From Sterolibacterium sp964500605 (lineage in GTDB: Bacteria; Pseudomonadota; Gammaproteobacteria; Burkholderiales; Rhodocyclaceae), in assembly GCA_964500605.1 (NCBI GenBank), contig CAZCOS010000006.1, positions 1 through 56,502 of the forward strand: 56,502 nucleotides of DNA. The letters run 5' to 3'. The number at the start of each line of letters is the position of its first letter. The stretch's first letter is position 1. The notes below the pieces were generated by a model. The model was not told where the DNA came from, ran no database searches, and saw only the letters and a program-made list of their open reading frames with translations. The position numbers and the translations under genes are program-made. Below, in pieces: positions 24,332-33,628 of the stretch.

Positions 24332-25675
24332 ATGATGACCGAAGTCCTTAGCGTCAGCCAGCTCAACCGTCAGGTCCGCGAACTGCTTCAAAAAAACATC
24401 CCGCTGCTCTGGGTTGCAGGTGAAATTTCCAACCTGACCCGGGCTGCATCGGGGCATTTCTACTTTTCACTCAAGGACGACGAAGCCCTGGTCCGCTGCG
24501 TCATGTTCCGCAGCCGCGCCCAACTCCTCCCCTGGAAGCTCGAAAATGGCCAACAGATTGAAGCCCAGGCTCAGGTTGGTCTTTACGAAGCCCGGGGCGA
24601 TTTCCAGCTCAATATCGAAGCCCTGCGCCGGGCGGGACTTGGGCGGCTTTACGAAGCCTTTGCCCGGTTACGGGCCCAACTCGAAGCCGAAGGTCTGTTC
24701 GCACCCGAACGCAAGCGAGCCCTGCCCCGCTTTCCCCGAGGCATTGGCATCGTCACTTCCCCGCAGGCCGCCGCCTTGCACGACCTGTGCACCACGCTAC
24801 GCCGCCGTGCCCCCCACCTTCCCCTCATCCTCTATCCAGCCCCTGTACAAGGCGAAGGCGCAGCAGAGAAACTGGCCGAAGCCATCCGTCTGGCCGGAGA
24901 ACGAGCCCGAGAAGACCGGATCGACCTTCTCATTGTTGCCCGCGGCGGCGGCAGCATCGAAGACCTCTGGGCATTCAACGAAGTCTGTGTAGCCCGCGCC
25001 ATCGCCGCCTGCCCCTTGCCCGTGCTCAGCGGTATCGGTCATGAAACAGACACCAGCATCGCCGATCTCGTCGCTGATCAACGTGCTGCAACCCCCACCG
25101 CCGCCGCCGAACTCGCCAGCGCAGGGTGGTTTGAAGCCGCAGACAAACTCGACCATCTGGCCGAACAACTCCGGGGCAACCTGCAAAACCTCATCGAAAC
25201 CCGCAACCAACGGCTGGATCTTCTCGCCCACCGTCTCCTACACCCTGGCCAGCGCATTACCCGGAATCGACTCGAACAAGCACACCTAAAAACACGTCTG
25301 GACGCCACATTTCGCACCCACCTCCATCAGCAGAACGTTCGCCTCGAACAACTCCGCCAGAAATTACGGGCTCGACAACCCGAGCCTGCCCGCGAAGCGC
25401 AACGCCTCCAACTCCTCGCTCAGCGTCTGCGTACCCGCTTGTACCAACTCGTTTCGCACCGCCGTGCACAAATGGAGACCCTTTCCGCCACCCTCACCTC
25501 TCTGAATCCCGAAGCGACGCTCGCACGCGGCTACAGCATCATCCGATCTGAAGACGGTAGCCTCATTCGCAACAGCCGACAAATCCATCCAGGCGCAAAC
25601 ATCAAACTGCAATTTTCAGAAGGAAGTGCCCGCGCAACCATTATCGAAACGACCCTATCCGAGCCAAACACTTGA
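24332..25675 (+). CDS. xseA: Exodeoxyribonuclease VII large subunit
   Basis: The start is chosen at the ATG ATG pair at 24332, giving the typical beginning MTEVLSVSQLNRQVRELLQ; a GTG 72 bp upstream would add an unusual leader that spans the hairpin. The product is 447 residues. It has the OB-fold (about 1-100, WVAGEISNLTRAASGHFYFSL), the central catalytic domain (FPRGIGIVTSPQAAALHD, VARGGGSIEDLWAFN, SGIGHETDTSIADLVADQRA) and the long C-terminal coiled coil rich in Arg, Gln and Leu, ending LARGYSIIRS. It acts with XseB, which is not in the window, to degrade single-stranded DNA. No obvious Shine-Dalgarno precedes it. Confidence 0.95.
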   Translation: MMTEVLSVSQLNRQVRELLQKNIPLLWVAGEISNLTRAASGHFYFSLKDDEALVRCVMFRSRAQLLPWKLENGQQIEAQAQVGLYEARGDFQLNIEALRRAGLGRLYEAFARLRAQLEAEGLFAPERKRALPRFPRGIGIVTSPQAAALHDLCTTLRRRAPHLPLILYPAPVQGEGAAEKLAEAIRLAGERAREDRIDLLIVARGGGSIEDLWAFNEVCVARAIAACPLPVLSGIGHETDTSIADLVADQRAATPTAAAELASAGWFEAADKLDHLAEQLRGNLQNLIETRNQRLDLLAHRLLHPGQRITRNRLEQAHLKTRLDATFRTHLHQQNVRLEQLRQKLRARQPEPAREAQRLQLLAQRLRTRLYQLVSHRRAQMETLSATLTSLNPEATLARGYSIIRSEDGSLIRNSRQIHPGANIKLQFSEGSARATIIETTLSEPNT

Positions 25676-25875
25676 TCTCTGATACCACTGAAGCTGATAC
25701 CACTGAGGCTTGTTCAAACAAACCAAGCAAAGCAAAATTAGTACAGTACTTGGATATTTGAAATTGAAACTTCTTGCCAGCCGTCTTTATCCCGAGTAAA
25801 GTAGTCGGGCTTTCGGCGTAAACTAACGTCAATACCCGGATTTCATTCATCTTTTCACAATTCTAGGAGAACAAC
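25676..25875. promoter_or_regulatory. sodB upstream region with a short tandem repeat
   Basis: CTGATACCACTGA occurs twice, at 25679-25691 and 25694-25706, with a 15-bp period. Further on, CCCGA/TCGGG (25791-25795 with 25805-25809) followed by CTTT makes a small hairpin about 70 bp before sodB. The sodB promoter must lie in this region, but I cannot pick it out. AGGAGA gives sodB a clear ribosome-binding site. Confidence 0.4.
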
Positions 25876-26460
25876 ATGGAACACACCCTGCCCGCCCTCC
25901 CCTACGCCACCGACGCACTGGCTCCGCACATGTCGAAGGAAACCTTCGAATACCACTACGCCAAGCACCATCAAGCCTATGTCACCAACCTGAACAACCT
26001 CATCAAGGGCTCGGAATACGAGAACCTTGATCTTGAATCCATTGTCAAGAAAGCTCCCGCAGGCGGCGTCTACAACAACGCCGCCCAAGTCTGGAACCAC
26101 AGCTTCTTCTGGAACTGCATGAAGCCCAACGGTGGCGGTGCGCCCAGCGGCGCACTGGCAGCCGCCATCGACAAGAAGTGGGGCTCCTTCGACGAATTCA
26201 AGAAGGCTTTCCAAGCCAGTGCCGTCGGCAATTTCGGCTCCGGCTGGACCTGGCTGGTCAAAAAGGCCGACGGCTCCGTCGACATCGTTAATATGGGTGC
26301 GGCCGGCACGCCCCTGACCACAGGCGATCGCGCCTTGCTGTGCATCGATGTCTGGGAACACGCCTACTACATCGACTATCGCAATCTGCGTCCCAAGTTT
26401 GTCGAAACCTTCCTCAACAATCTGGCCAACTGGGACTTCGCCGCCAAAAACTTCGGCTGA
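25876..26460 (+). CDS. sodB: Superoxide dismutase [Fe]
   Basis: A 194-residue Fe/Mn-family superoxide dismutase. Metal ligands are visible as FEYHYAKHHQAYVTNLNNL (His of the first helices), WNHSFFWN (second His) and DVWEHAYYIDYRN (Asp and His). LKGSEYENLDLE-type and GSGWTWLV blocks are conserved. The residues around the active site (WNCMKPNGGG, AVGNFGSGW) are those of the iron enzyme. It is cytoplasmic and lacks a signal peptide. AGGAGA lies eight bases before the ATG. Confidence 0.96.
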   Translation: MEHTLPALPYATDALAPHMSKETFEYHYAKHHQAYVTNLNNLIKGSEYENLDLESIVKKAPAGGVYNNAAQVWNHSFFWNCMKPNGGGAPSGALAAAIDKKWGSFDEFKKAFQASAVGNFGSGWTWLVKKADGSVDIVNMGAAGTPLTTGDRALLCIDVWEHAYYIDYRNLRPKFVETFLNNLANWDFAAKNFG

Positions 26461-26486
26461 ACCTCCTGTTTTTCCGGATCATCGCG

Positions 26487-26514
26487 GGCACGCCTTCGGG
26501 TGTGCCTTTTTTTT
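26487..26514 (+). terminator. Intrinsic terminator of sodB
   Basis: An 8-bp stem, GGCACGCC with GGTGTGCC, is closed by a TTCG tetraloop and followed by T8. It lies 26 bp after the sodB stop and just before the converging end of tilS. It is a textbook rho-independent terminator. Confidence 0.95.
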
Positions 26515-26526
26515 CGTTACTTTGAA

Positions 26527-27594
26527 TTAGTCGGAATCCCGCTCCACGAACGCCCTAGTTTCTTTGGCTTCTTTGACATCCATTTTCGGACCCGATTTTG
26601 CGCTCAAGACCACGCAGCCCCGCTCACGAGTTAGTTGCCACGGGCCGAATACGATGCGCGGGTGCCGATCCGGAGCTGCGTTGCAGAGCTGACGCAGTGC
26701 CTCCTGAAGGCGAACGGTGCTAGGGATCATGACTTGATGGGCTGCAAGCCAGTAACGTAAGGCATTCCGCCCTCGCGCTTCTGGAAGGGCCGCAAGGCGT
26801 TTGACAGACAGCGGTGTTTCAAGCGGATGTCCAGCCAAGTCCATTCTGGCAAGCTCATCCAGCAAATCCTGGGCTTCGGCAAGATGCGCTGCCGTAGTAG
26901 CCAGTCGGCTTGAGGCCGCAGGAAACCGCTCTTGCAAGGCAGGCAGTATCTGGCGACGCAGGAAATTACGGCTGTAGCGTTCGTCTTTATTGCTTTCGTC
27001 CTCTACCCAGCCGATACCCTTTTCATTCAAATAAAGATCGATCTGCGAACGGGACACGCCCAACAAGGGACGCAACAGATTCAAACCCGGACGGATCGGG
27101 CGCGTCTCGGGCATGCCGCTTGCGCCGGCCAGCCCCGCACCGCGCAGGAGGTTGAAAAGGAGGGTTTCAGCCTGATCATCCTGGTGCTGTCCCAGCATCA
27201 GCCAGTCAGCATCCAGTCGCGCATAGGCTTCGTAGCGCAACCGTCTTGCTGCAGCCTCCAGGCCCTCAGTAGACAGGCGCGGGACTTGAACCTTGACCAT
27301 ACTAAGAGGAACTGAAAACTGCTCGCACAGTGCAACACAAAAGGCGTACCAGTCGTCCGCATGAGGACTGAGTCCGTGATGAACATGGCAAGCCGAAAGC
27401 GTGTAGCCAAAATCTGGCTGGAGGGTCTTGAGCACAGACAGCAAGGCGACAGAATCGCGCCCACCAGAGAGCCCGACGACCACACGGAGCGAGTTGGCAG
27501 AGAAAAACAGGTGACGCCGCATAGCGACAGCGGCAGCATCAACGACCGGAAGCGGCAAGGAATCAGGCGACGCGCTGTTCCTTGAATTTGCCAT
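26527..27594 (-). CDS. tilS: tRNA(Ile)-lysidine synthetase
   Basis: A 355-residue protein with the PP-loop SGGRDS at 43-48, CHVHHGLSPHADDW, GQHQDDQAETLLFNLLRGAGL and RNFLRRQILPAL, the conserved N-type ATPase blocks of TilS. It modifies C34 of tRNA-Ile(CAU) to lysidine. At 355 residues it is shorter than E. coli TilS (about 430). The C-terminal TilS_C domain appears reduced or absent, with the protein ending in a short charged tail. The start ATG lies 32 bp inside the end of accA, so the two are probably translationally coupled. Confidence 0.92.
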   Translation of the reverse strand: MANSRNSASPDSLPLPVVDAAAVAMRRHLFFSANSLRVVVGLSGGRDSVALLSVLKTLQPDFGYTLSACHVHHGLSPHADDWYAFCVALCEQFSVPLSMVKVQVPRLSTEGLEAAARRLRYEAYARLDADWLMLGQHQDDQAETLLFNLLRGAGLAGASGMPETRPIRPGLNLLRPLLGVSRSQIDLYLNEKGIGWVEDESNKDERYSRNFLRRQILPALQERFPAASSRLATTAAHLAEAQDLLDELARMDLAGHPLETPLSVKRLAALPEARGRNALRYWLAAHQVMIPSTVRLQEALRQLCNAAPDRHPRIVFGPWQLTRERGCVVLSAKSGPKMDVKEAKETRAFVERDSD

Positions 27595-28531
27595 AGCTCA
27601 TGATCCGCTCGAAACGACGTTCGATCAGCTCGTCGGTGGTGAGATCGGCCACTTGCCGCAGTGCATCCTGGATGGCCTTTTTCAGCGAAGCGGCCATGGT
27701 TTGTGGCGCACGATGCGCGCCACCCACGGGTTCATTCACCACACGATCGACCAGCCCCAGCGTTTTCAGGCGGGCGGCGGTAATACCCATGGTCTCTGCC
27801 GCTTCATTCGCCTTGGCCGAGCTTTTCCAGAGGATGGAAGCACAGCCTTCGGGCGAAATCACCGAATAGGTCGAGTATTGCAACATCAAGACAGCATCAC
27901 CCACGGCAATCGCCAGCGCGCCACCAGAGCCGCCTTCACCAATAATGGTGGTAATCAGCGGCACTTTCAGTTCGGCCATCACCAGCAGATTGCGGCCAAT
28001 GGCTTCGGATTGCCCTCGCTCCTCAGCACCGATGCCCGGATAAGCCCCGGGCGTATCGACAAAAGTCAGGATGGGGATACCGAATTTTTCTGCCAGCCGC
28101 ATCAGGCGCAAAGCCTTGCGATAACCTTCCGGACGAGGCATACCAAAGTTTCTCAGGATTTTTTCCTTGGTATCCCGGCCTTTCTGGTGGCCGATCACCA
28201 TCACGGACTGGCCATTGAAACGCGCCAGCCCACCCACAATGGCATGATCATCGGCATAGGCACGGTCGCCATGCAACTCCTCGAAATCGGTGCACATGAA
28301 GTCGACGTAATCAAGGGTATAAGGACGCTGCGGATGCCGGGCAACCTGGGCAATCTGCCAGGGCGTGAGCTTGGCGTAAATATCTTTGAGGAGATTCTGG
28401 TTCTTGGCCTCCAGGCGACCGATCTCGTCGGAAATATCGACAGCGGAATCCTCCTGGGCAAAGCGCAAGGCTTCAATCTTGGCATCCAGCTCGGCGATAG
28501 GCTGTTCAAAGTCAAGAAAAGTCGTTTTCAT
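27563..28531 (-). CDS. accA: Acetyl-CoA carboxylase carboxyltransferase subunit alpha
   Basis: The start is the ATG at 28531 (MKTTFLDFEQPIAELDAKIE, the usual beginning). The 322-residue protein contains RPYTLDYVDFMCTDFEELHG, GHQKGRDTKEKILRNFGMP, PILTFVDTPGAYPGIGAEER and GEGGSGGALAIAVGD, the oxyanion-hole Gly-rich block of the carboxyltransferase fold. It works with AccD to transfer CO2 from biotin to acetyl-CoA in fatty-acid synthesis. Length matches the family. It overlaps tilS downstream, a known betaproteobacterial arrangement. Confidence 0.97.
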   Translation of the reverse strand: MKTTFLDFEQPIAELDAKIEALRFAQEDSAVDISDEIGRLEAKNQNLLKDIYAKLTPWQIAQVARHPQRPYTLDYVDFMCTDFEELHGDRAYADDHAIVGGLARFNGQSVMVIGHQKGRDTKEKILRNFGMPRPEGYRKALRLMRLAEKFGIPILTFVDTPGAYPGIGAEERGQSEAIGRNLLVMAELKVPLITTIIGEGGSGGALAIAVGDAVLMLQYSTYSVISPEGCASILWKSSAKANEAAETMGITAARLKTLGLVDRVVNEPVGGAHRAPQTMAASLKKAIQDALRQVADLTTDELIERRFERIMSYGKFKEQRVA

Positions 28532-28680
28532 GGGCAAGTGGGCGTCACTGACGCATCAATCCAGAAAGACGGCGATTCTACAGGATTCAGGCAAACACCC
28601 GGAATCGACAGAAAAAGCACGCGAAGGAAGCGAGCTGAGTTACAAAACAGTGTCCCATCAATCCGGGCCGGTCGATGAAA

Positions 28681-28712
28681 CCCGTGGAGATTGCGGCTCA
28701 AGGCCGCAATGA
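28681..28712. repeat. Possible REP-like palindromic element
   Basis: ATTGCGGC at 28690-28697 and GCCGCAAT at 28703-28710 form an 8-bp stem with a 5-nt loop, flanked by CCCGTGGAG and ACAATTCCCGG. The form resembles intergenic palindromic repeats common in Proteobacteria. No second copy was seen in the window. The rest of the 275-bp spacer 28538-28806 has no gene. Confidence 0.4.
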
Positions 28713-28806
28713 CAATTCCCGGATCGAACTGCAATGGCAAGGCTTCAGGTTAGGTTTTGAGCGTGCATCGCTTGCTCAGCAAGAGAAATTTTCACTGCTG
28801 CTCAGT

Positions 28807-31800
28807 TCAATACCGCTCCCGGAAGTAGATGAGCTGTTTCTTGGGCATGCCAAAACGAATCGTGGCATGGGGGTCTCGGGTATAGGTATTCCCGCACCAC
28901 GCGCCTTTCAGGAACGGAAGTGCCGCACCACTCGTGGTATTCGGCGCGGCCGCCCCGGTTCCCCAGCTTACGCAGGAAGAATCGCTGGTAGTCGCCGCCG
29001 GGTTCAGGTTGATTGCAATATCCGCGCTACCTTGCACTCCGGCACCAGGAGCCTCGACCCGAAGAATCCCTAGCCCTTGATTCAGGGTCAGCCCTGAACC
29101 CAGGATATTGATGTCACCGCTCGTGATCGAACCCTTGAAATTTCCGATGGCGATATTGCTCGCCGGGTTGGCCGTTGCCGTCACGAACTGCGTACAGTTG
29201 TCATCGAGATTGCGCATCCATCGTGCGCCGTCCCAGTACAGTGCGCGTATGCGCAAGTGCAATGGCAGCGTTTCCGGGCCATAGGACGAGTCGAGCTTCA
29301 ATAGGCCATGGCGGAATTTTACGGGGGAAGAAGCACAAATCGTCGTCCCGCCACCGCCCACAGCCACCCCGTTGCACCATGTGATCTTCACTCCATCCGG
29401 ATCCGTCACTTCGGTCTCGAGGGTGAAGTTCTCGTAATTGGCTGGAGGCGTCTGGCGGGGCAAAAGGGCGGTCGTTGCCGAGTATGACTCCAGATTTTCA
29501 TAAATCCCTCCCGGCTGGGTATCCGGCCAGCCACCGCTGGGGACGGCACTCATACGCATCGACACGGGAGCCGATGTCGGTGGGCTGACGTTGATGGGTC
29601 CGTTCTTCGCCCGCAGGGTAAAAGAATAGCTCCCCACCGCCGGCAAGGGGTAATCCTTTGTTACCCGGCTCAACACAACCCCATCCAGACTCACGGCCTT
29701 CACGCTCACGAGCGGTGTCGTAGCGGGAGCCTGATCGAAATAGGTAAAGCCAGTCACACCACCACAATTCGGCGTCAATGTGTAATTGACTTCGTAATGA
29801 TCCGGAATGAAGCGATTCGTATCCAGCTGTGTCGAACCGATGTTGCAGCCATACATGCCGCCTGTTAGCGTGTTCGAATAAGAGCCTGCGATGCAATCTC
29901 CCTTGGCCTGATCCACCGAGGTGAAGGTCGTATCCTCGACCGCACTGGCGAGGCTGTCATCCGCCACCTCTGGAAAGCGCAGCAAGCCGATATTGTTGTA
30001 TTTGAAAGCGTTGCTGCCGTTCGCCACACCGGCGACCGCCGCCGGGAATGTACCCACCATCGAGCCTGGCACGATGACAGACCCCGGTGCCCCTTCGGTG
30101 ATGTCCATGACGGCACCATCGTTGATCGCGGGCGTAGCCGTATATTGCGTCGTCACCGCTCCCGCATCATTCTCGGCTGTTGCCACCAGCGAAAATGGCT
30201 GCCCGGCCTTGTGCGGATTATCGAACGTTCCTATCAGATCAAAAACCTTGGGGCGGATGCTGAAGGTATCCGACGAGGCGTAGCACTTGCCATTCTTGTC
30301 CACCATCTTGACGACCACATTGCGCGCCGCACCTGCATAACTTGTGGTGAAGGTCTTGCGCCCATTGTCCCCTGCAACAAACTCGTAGGGAGCGGCGACA
30401 GAAACCAGCACGGGCGCCCCCGCACAAGCGGGACTGCTGGTCACATCCACCAGACTGACGGTCACATTCCCCGTATAGGCCGCAGCACCCACTACGTCGA
30501 AGCTGAACGAGCGGCCAGCAATCTTGGTGTACAGATTCGTCCCCGTGGCCGCCCCCGGCTCCACGGCATCGAAATCGGCGCATTTTTTGTAGGTGAAAGC
30601 CGCCGAGCAATTCACGCGCTGATTACTGGCCGTGTCGTAGCAATCCAGGGCGTTGTCCGCCAGCACCATGCTCTTGTTGCTGTACCCCAGGGAAACCGTG
30701 TCGACCGAGGCATTGGACAAGGTGATGCCTGTCGACGAACTCATGAAACCCGTGAGCGGTGGCAGAGTCAGACCACTCCAGGTTCCGGCAGAGGCTAGCG
30801 GCTTGATCACACCATAACCGTTATAGGGCGTACACACCCCGCTGCTCCCCAGCCCCGGAGCGGCATTGGCACACAAGCGGATAGTGATGGGCATAGCCTG
30901 ACAAGTCAGGGCCGAGGTTGAATTGAACTCGAAACGAAGGTGATTGGGGTTGGGCGGCGTATAGCCACCGCAGGTAATGCGTGCCCCGGAAGAATTGCAG
31001 GATGGCAGGAGATTACGCACCCAGACATCGCCCCAGTTACCAAAATTCCCCTGCCCTTTCCCGAGCAGCAGGCGGCTCAAGCCGAAAAGATCTGTCCCGA
31101 TGCAGCCCGGGGCAGGCCAACTGGGATAACCGGCCGTCTGCAAGGTGATATAGCCAGAATGCGAATTGATTTTCCACTTGGTCTGCCGATGGCTGTAATC
31201 GCAATACTGGCCGGGCATGGTGTTTGAATCCTGGAAGGCCACGAGATAACCGGCACTCGAATTGGAGCCGACACGCGGGCTCCATGCCTCATAAATGGCG
31301 TTCCCCGAAGCAAGGCAGGTCTTGTCGGTTACGTTAAGGATGTTGTAGTAATCATTCGTTGTCGCATTCCAACCCGGGGCTTTCTGGATCACGAAGGTCT
31401 TGCCCGGATTCAGCTCCGTTTGCAGCACATGCCCCTTGAAACCGATACCCGGTTTAATCGACCAGCCGGATTCGTGGATGAACGGCAAGTAGGTCTCCGG
31501 CCAGCAGCTGATACTGCTTCCCGGTGAAACATAGCTGCCCCCATTGCAGGCCCAACCGATATAGCCACCCGAGCTGGAAAACCGCAGCGAGGTGTAAGTC
31601 CCCTCACCAAAGCAGCCTGAGCCTCCGTTATCCAGTGTCACATACTGAGTCACCGGGTCAGCGCGCTCATAGGTTGCATTACCGTCCTGCTGGAAAATCA
31701 CCGTACATACGCCTGGCGGATTCGTATTCATGGTGAAAGTCTGCGGGCTATTCCCCCCGGCCCCGGTGCAACTGCCCTGCACCGTGATATTGACGGCGAG

Positions 31801-32940
31801 ACCGGTCGGACTCCCGGATGCCGTGGCGATGGAAGTTGCCGCCACGGTGAAATTTTGCCCATTCGGTTTGGTCTGTGGCGCGGCAACATCCACCCGGATC
31901 CATTGCTGGGCTTTGGTGATTTCAACAAACTGCACCTGCTGCGGCGCGGGGGCATAATCGTCATCCGGCCCCTTGTCGGCAGCGATCACGCAGGTCCCCG
32001 TACTGACCATCGTCACCGTACTACCGGACACCGTACAAACCGCAGGACTCAGGGAGCTGTACACAATCGGTGCGACGGACAATCCACCCGTGGCCGGTGT
32101 AATTGGAAAAGTTCCCGAGGCCACATACAAACGCGGCGAAGTCTGTGCCGGGAAAGTGATTGACTGCGGCAGCCAGAGCGAGCCACGCGTCGATGTCGTC
32201 GTCGAACCGGCAATGAACGCCGTATCCGCTGCGGTGGCGTAAGTCACCGTACAAATACTGCCCTTCGTCGGCCCCATCGTGATGGTGGCACTATCTGTTC
32301 CCGAACCGGAACAATTCACTCCGGCAGAAATCGCCCGAGGAATGTTGGAAGCCTCGGTAGAACTCACCTCAAAATCGTTTCCGACTTTCGCATAAGCCGG
32401 CGCACTCGCCGTGATGGTTGGAATGAACTTGATGGTCTGGTAAGCATCCTTGAAATCGCACTGGTTTTTATGGCTCCATCCGGCGGCCCAAGAGCCCCAG
32501 CCCCCGCAATTATCTAGTGGAGCCCAAGGCCAGACTCTCGAATCATTGGCCCCGGCACGGTAACTCACGACACAAGGAGAGGTCGGCTTCGGCAAGGCGG
32601 CATTCATCTGGATCGTGGCATTGACCGTGATGTCACCACAAGTCAGTGCCGCACCGGTCACCTGAACACCGGTCGTCGTATAGCCAGGCGCAACGCCGTT
32701 ACTGACACGGCAAGCACCGCTGACAAAAACCTCCGCCTGATCCCGGCACTCCCAGCCGGTGTAATCCGACTTTGCAGAAACCACGATGCTGCCACCCGGC
32801 TGGAGAGAGCCCACCCCGGATTGCCCTCCGATCACCAACCCACCCCAGCCATACCAGGCATGCGCGCTTCCGGAAAGCATGAGGAAAGCCGCGGTCACCA
32901 ACCCGACCAACGAGCCACACCGAGAATGAGTCGATTTCAT
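28807..32940 (-). CDS. MshQ-like DUF6701 surface protein with lectin-like middle
   Basis: A 1377-residue exported protein with signal peptide (about 1-28, ending SAHA). Residues about 30-340 contain Cys pairs and Ig-like strands of the type VCTVSGSTVTMVSTGTCVIA. About 440-670 is a Cys-, Trp- and Gly-rich region (GGYIGWACNGGSYV, CLASGNAIYEAW, WKINSHSGYITLQTAGYPSW) that resembles ricin-like or other carbohydrate-binding segments. The C-terminal half, about 690-1377, matches the DUF6701 type found at the end of MSHA biogenesis protein MshQ (YWDGARWMRNLDDNCTQF, RFGMPKKQLIYFRERY). AAGGGGTGA precedes the ATG. No other msh genes lie nearby, so it is a lone MshQ-like gene, probably a pilus-linked or surface adhesin. 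Confidence 0.8.
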   Translation of the reverse strand: MKSTHSRCGSLVGLVTAAFLMLSGSAHAWYGWGGLVIGGQSGVGSLQPGGSIVVSAKSDYTGWECRDQAEVFVSGACRVSNGVAPGYTTTGVQVTGAALTCGDITVNATIQMNAALPKPTSPCVVSYRAGANDSRVWPWAPLDNCGGWGSWAAGWSHKNQCDFKDAYQTIKFIPTITASAPAYAKVGNDFEVSSTEASNIPRAISAGVNCSGSGTDSATITMGPTKGSICTVTYATAADTAFIAGSTTTSTRGSLWLPQSITFPAQTSPRLYVASGTFPITPATGGLSVAPIVYSSLSPAVCTVSGSTVTMVSTGTCVIAADKGPDDDYAPAPQQVQFVEITKAQQWIRVDVAAPQTKPNGQNFTVAATSIATASGSPTGLAVNITVQGSCTGAGGNSPQTFTMNTNPPGVCTVIFQQDGNATYERADPVTQYVTLDNGGSGCFGEGTYTSLRFSSSGGYIGWACNGGSYVSPGSSISCWPETYLPFIHESGWSIKPGIGFKGHVLQTELNPGKTFVIQKAPGWNATTNDYYNILNVTDKTCLASGNAIYEAWSPRVGSNSSAGYLVAFQDSNTMPGQYCDYSHRQTKWKINSHSGYITLQTAGYPSWPAPGCIGTDLFGLSRLLLGKGQGNFGNWGDVWVRNLLPSCNSSGARITCGGYTPPNPNHLRFEFNSTSALTCQAMPITIRLCANAAPGLGSSGVCTPYNGYGVIKPLASAGTWSGLTLPPLTGFMSSSTGITLSNASVDTVSLGYSNKSMVLADNALDCYDTASNQRVNCSAAFTYKKCADFDAVEPGAATGTNLYTKIAGRSFSFDVVGAAAYTGNVTVSLVDVTSSPACAGAPVLVSVAAPYEFVAGDNGRKTFTTSYAGAARNVVVKMVDKNGKCYASSDTFSIRPKVFDLIGTFDNPHKAGQPFSLVATAENDAGAVTTQYTATPAINDGAVMDITEGAPGSVIVPGSMVGTFPAAVAGVANGSNAFKYNNIGLLRFPEVADDSLASAVEDTTFTSVDQAKGDCIAGSYSNTLTGGMYGCNIGSTQLDTNRFIPDHYEVNYTLTPNCGGVTGFTYFDQAPATTPLVSVKAVSLDGVVLSRVTKDYPLPAVGSYSFTLRAKNGPINVSPPTSAPVSMRMSAVPSGGWPDTQPGGIYENLESYSATTALLPRQTPPANYENFTLETEVTDPDGVKITWCNGVAVGGGGTTICASSPVKFRHGLLKLDSSYGPETLPLHLRIRALYWDGARWMRNLDDNCTQFVTATANPASNIAIGNFKGSITSGDINILGSGLTLNQGLGILRVEAPGAGVQGSADIAINLNPAATTSDSSCVSWGTGAAAPNTTSGAALPFLKGAWCGNTYTRDPHATIRFGMPKKQLIYFRERY

Positions 32941-33628
32941 GCTTCACCCCTTGCTCATCAAGATAAATCACCAGCGATTCCCTGAGGGAAAATGAACTTG
33001 ATTTTCAGAACACGCCCCAACCTTTTTTCAGTGAAGCACAAAACGAGAGCTTCCAGAATAAATCTAATCGGAACGGTATTTTGTCACAATATGACAATAA
33101 TTTTAGTTGCCTATCATGGAAAACCCTGAAAGAAGCAACCGAATATTTACGGGCATTGGTTTTTCCGTTGATTGAGCAAGGTGCTCAGACACGACATGAT
33201 CCATGCGGTCAACAGGAAAGCGCATGAGAGCAAGCGTACCCGTCGCGCAGCCGCACGGGCCCCCAAGGCCCGCCCGTGTAGGGTTCAGCTCCGTAAAGCG
33301 CAACCTGCGGATAGCAAAACTCAGACGCAAATTAAGGCGGTTACCGCTTGAACGTAGCAACCGCTGTTGGAAGCCTTCGAGTGTGCGTTTTTCCGGTGCG
33401 CTGGGTGTTGATGTGCAAGGCGCAACGATGCGGCATGCGGGATGGGCTGTTCGGTGTACCTGCAAGGAGAAACTAGGCGGCTAGGCCAAGTCGATGAAAA
33501 AACGTGCAATCGGAGATGCGTAGCGTCCTTGCCCATGAGGCGAGGCGCAACAAGAGATGAAATGTCTCCGAAACAAGAGGTCTGGTGTTAGTGATTCCTA
33601 CCCGGCAATCAAAACCAAGGTGGCTTTC
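32941..33628. other. Intergenic region of about 690 bp without a convincing gene
   Basis: The part next to the MshQ-like gene (to about 33125) is AT-rich and probably holds its promoter. The right part is GC-richer. It contains an inverted repeat (CACGGGC with GCCCGTG, around 33263-33287) and a 51-codon frame from an ATG at 33196 encoding a very basic peptide (KRTRRAAARAPKAR in its middle). No ribosome-binding site supports that frame, and an opposite-strand frame of 120 codons is equally unconvincing. A decayed gene or a structured RNA is possible. Confidence 0.5.

Noticed and set aside
33196..33351. Basic 51-codon gene
   Set aside because: There is no ribosome-binding site and no recognisable family; composition alone is not enough to call it.
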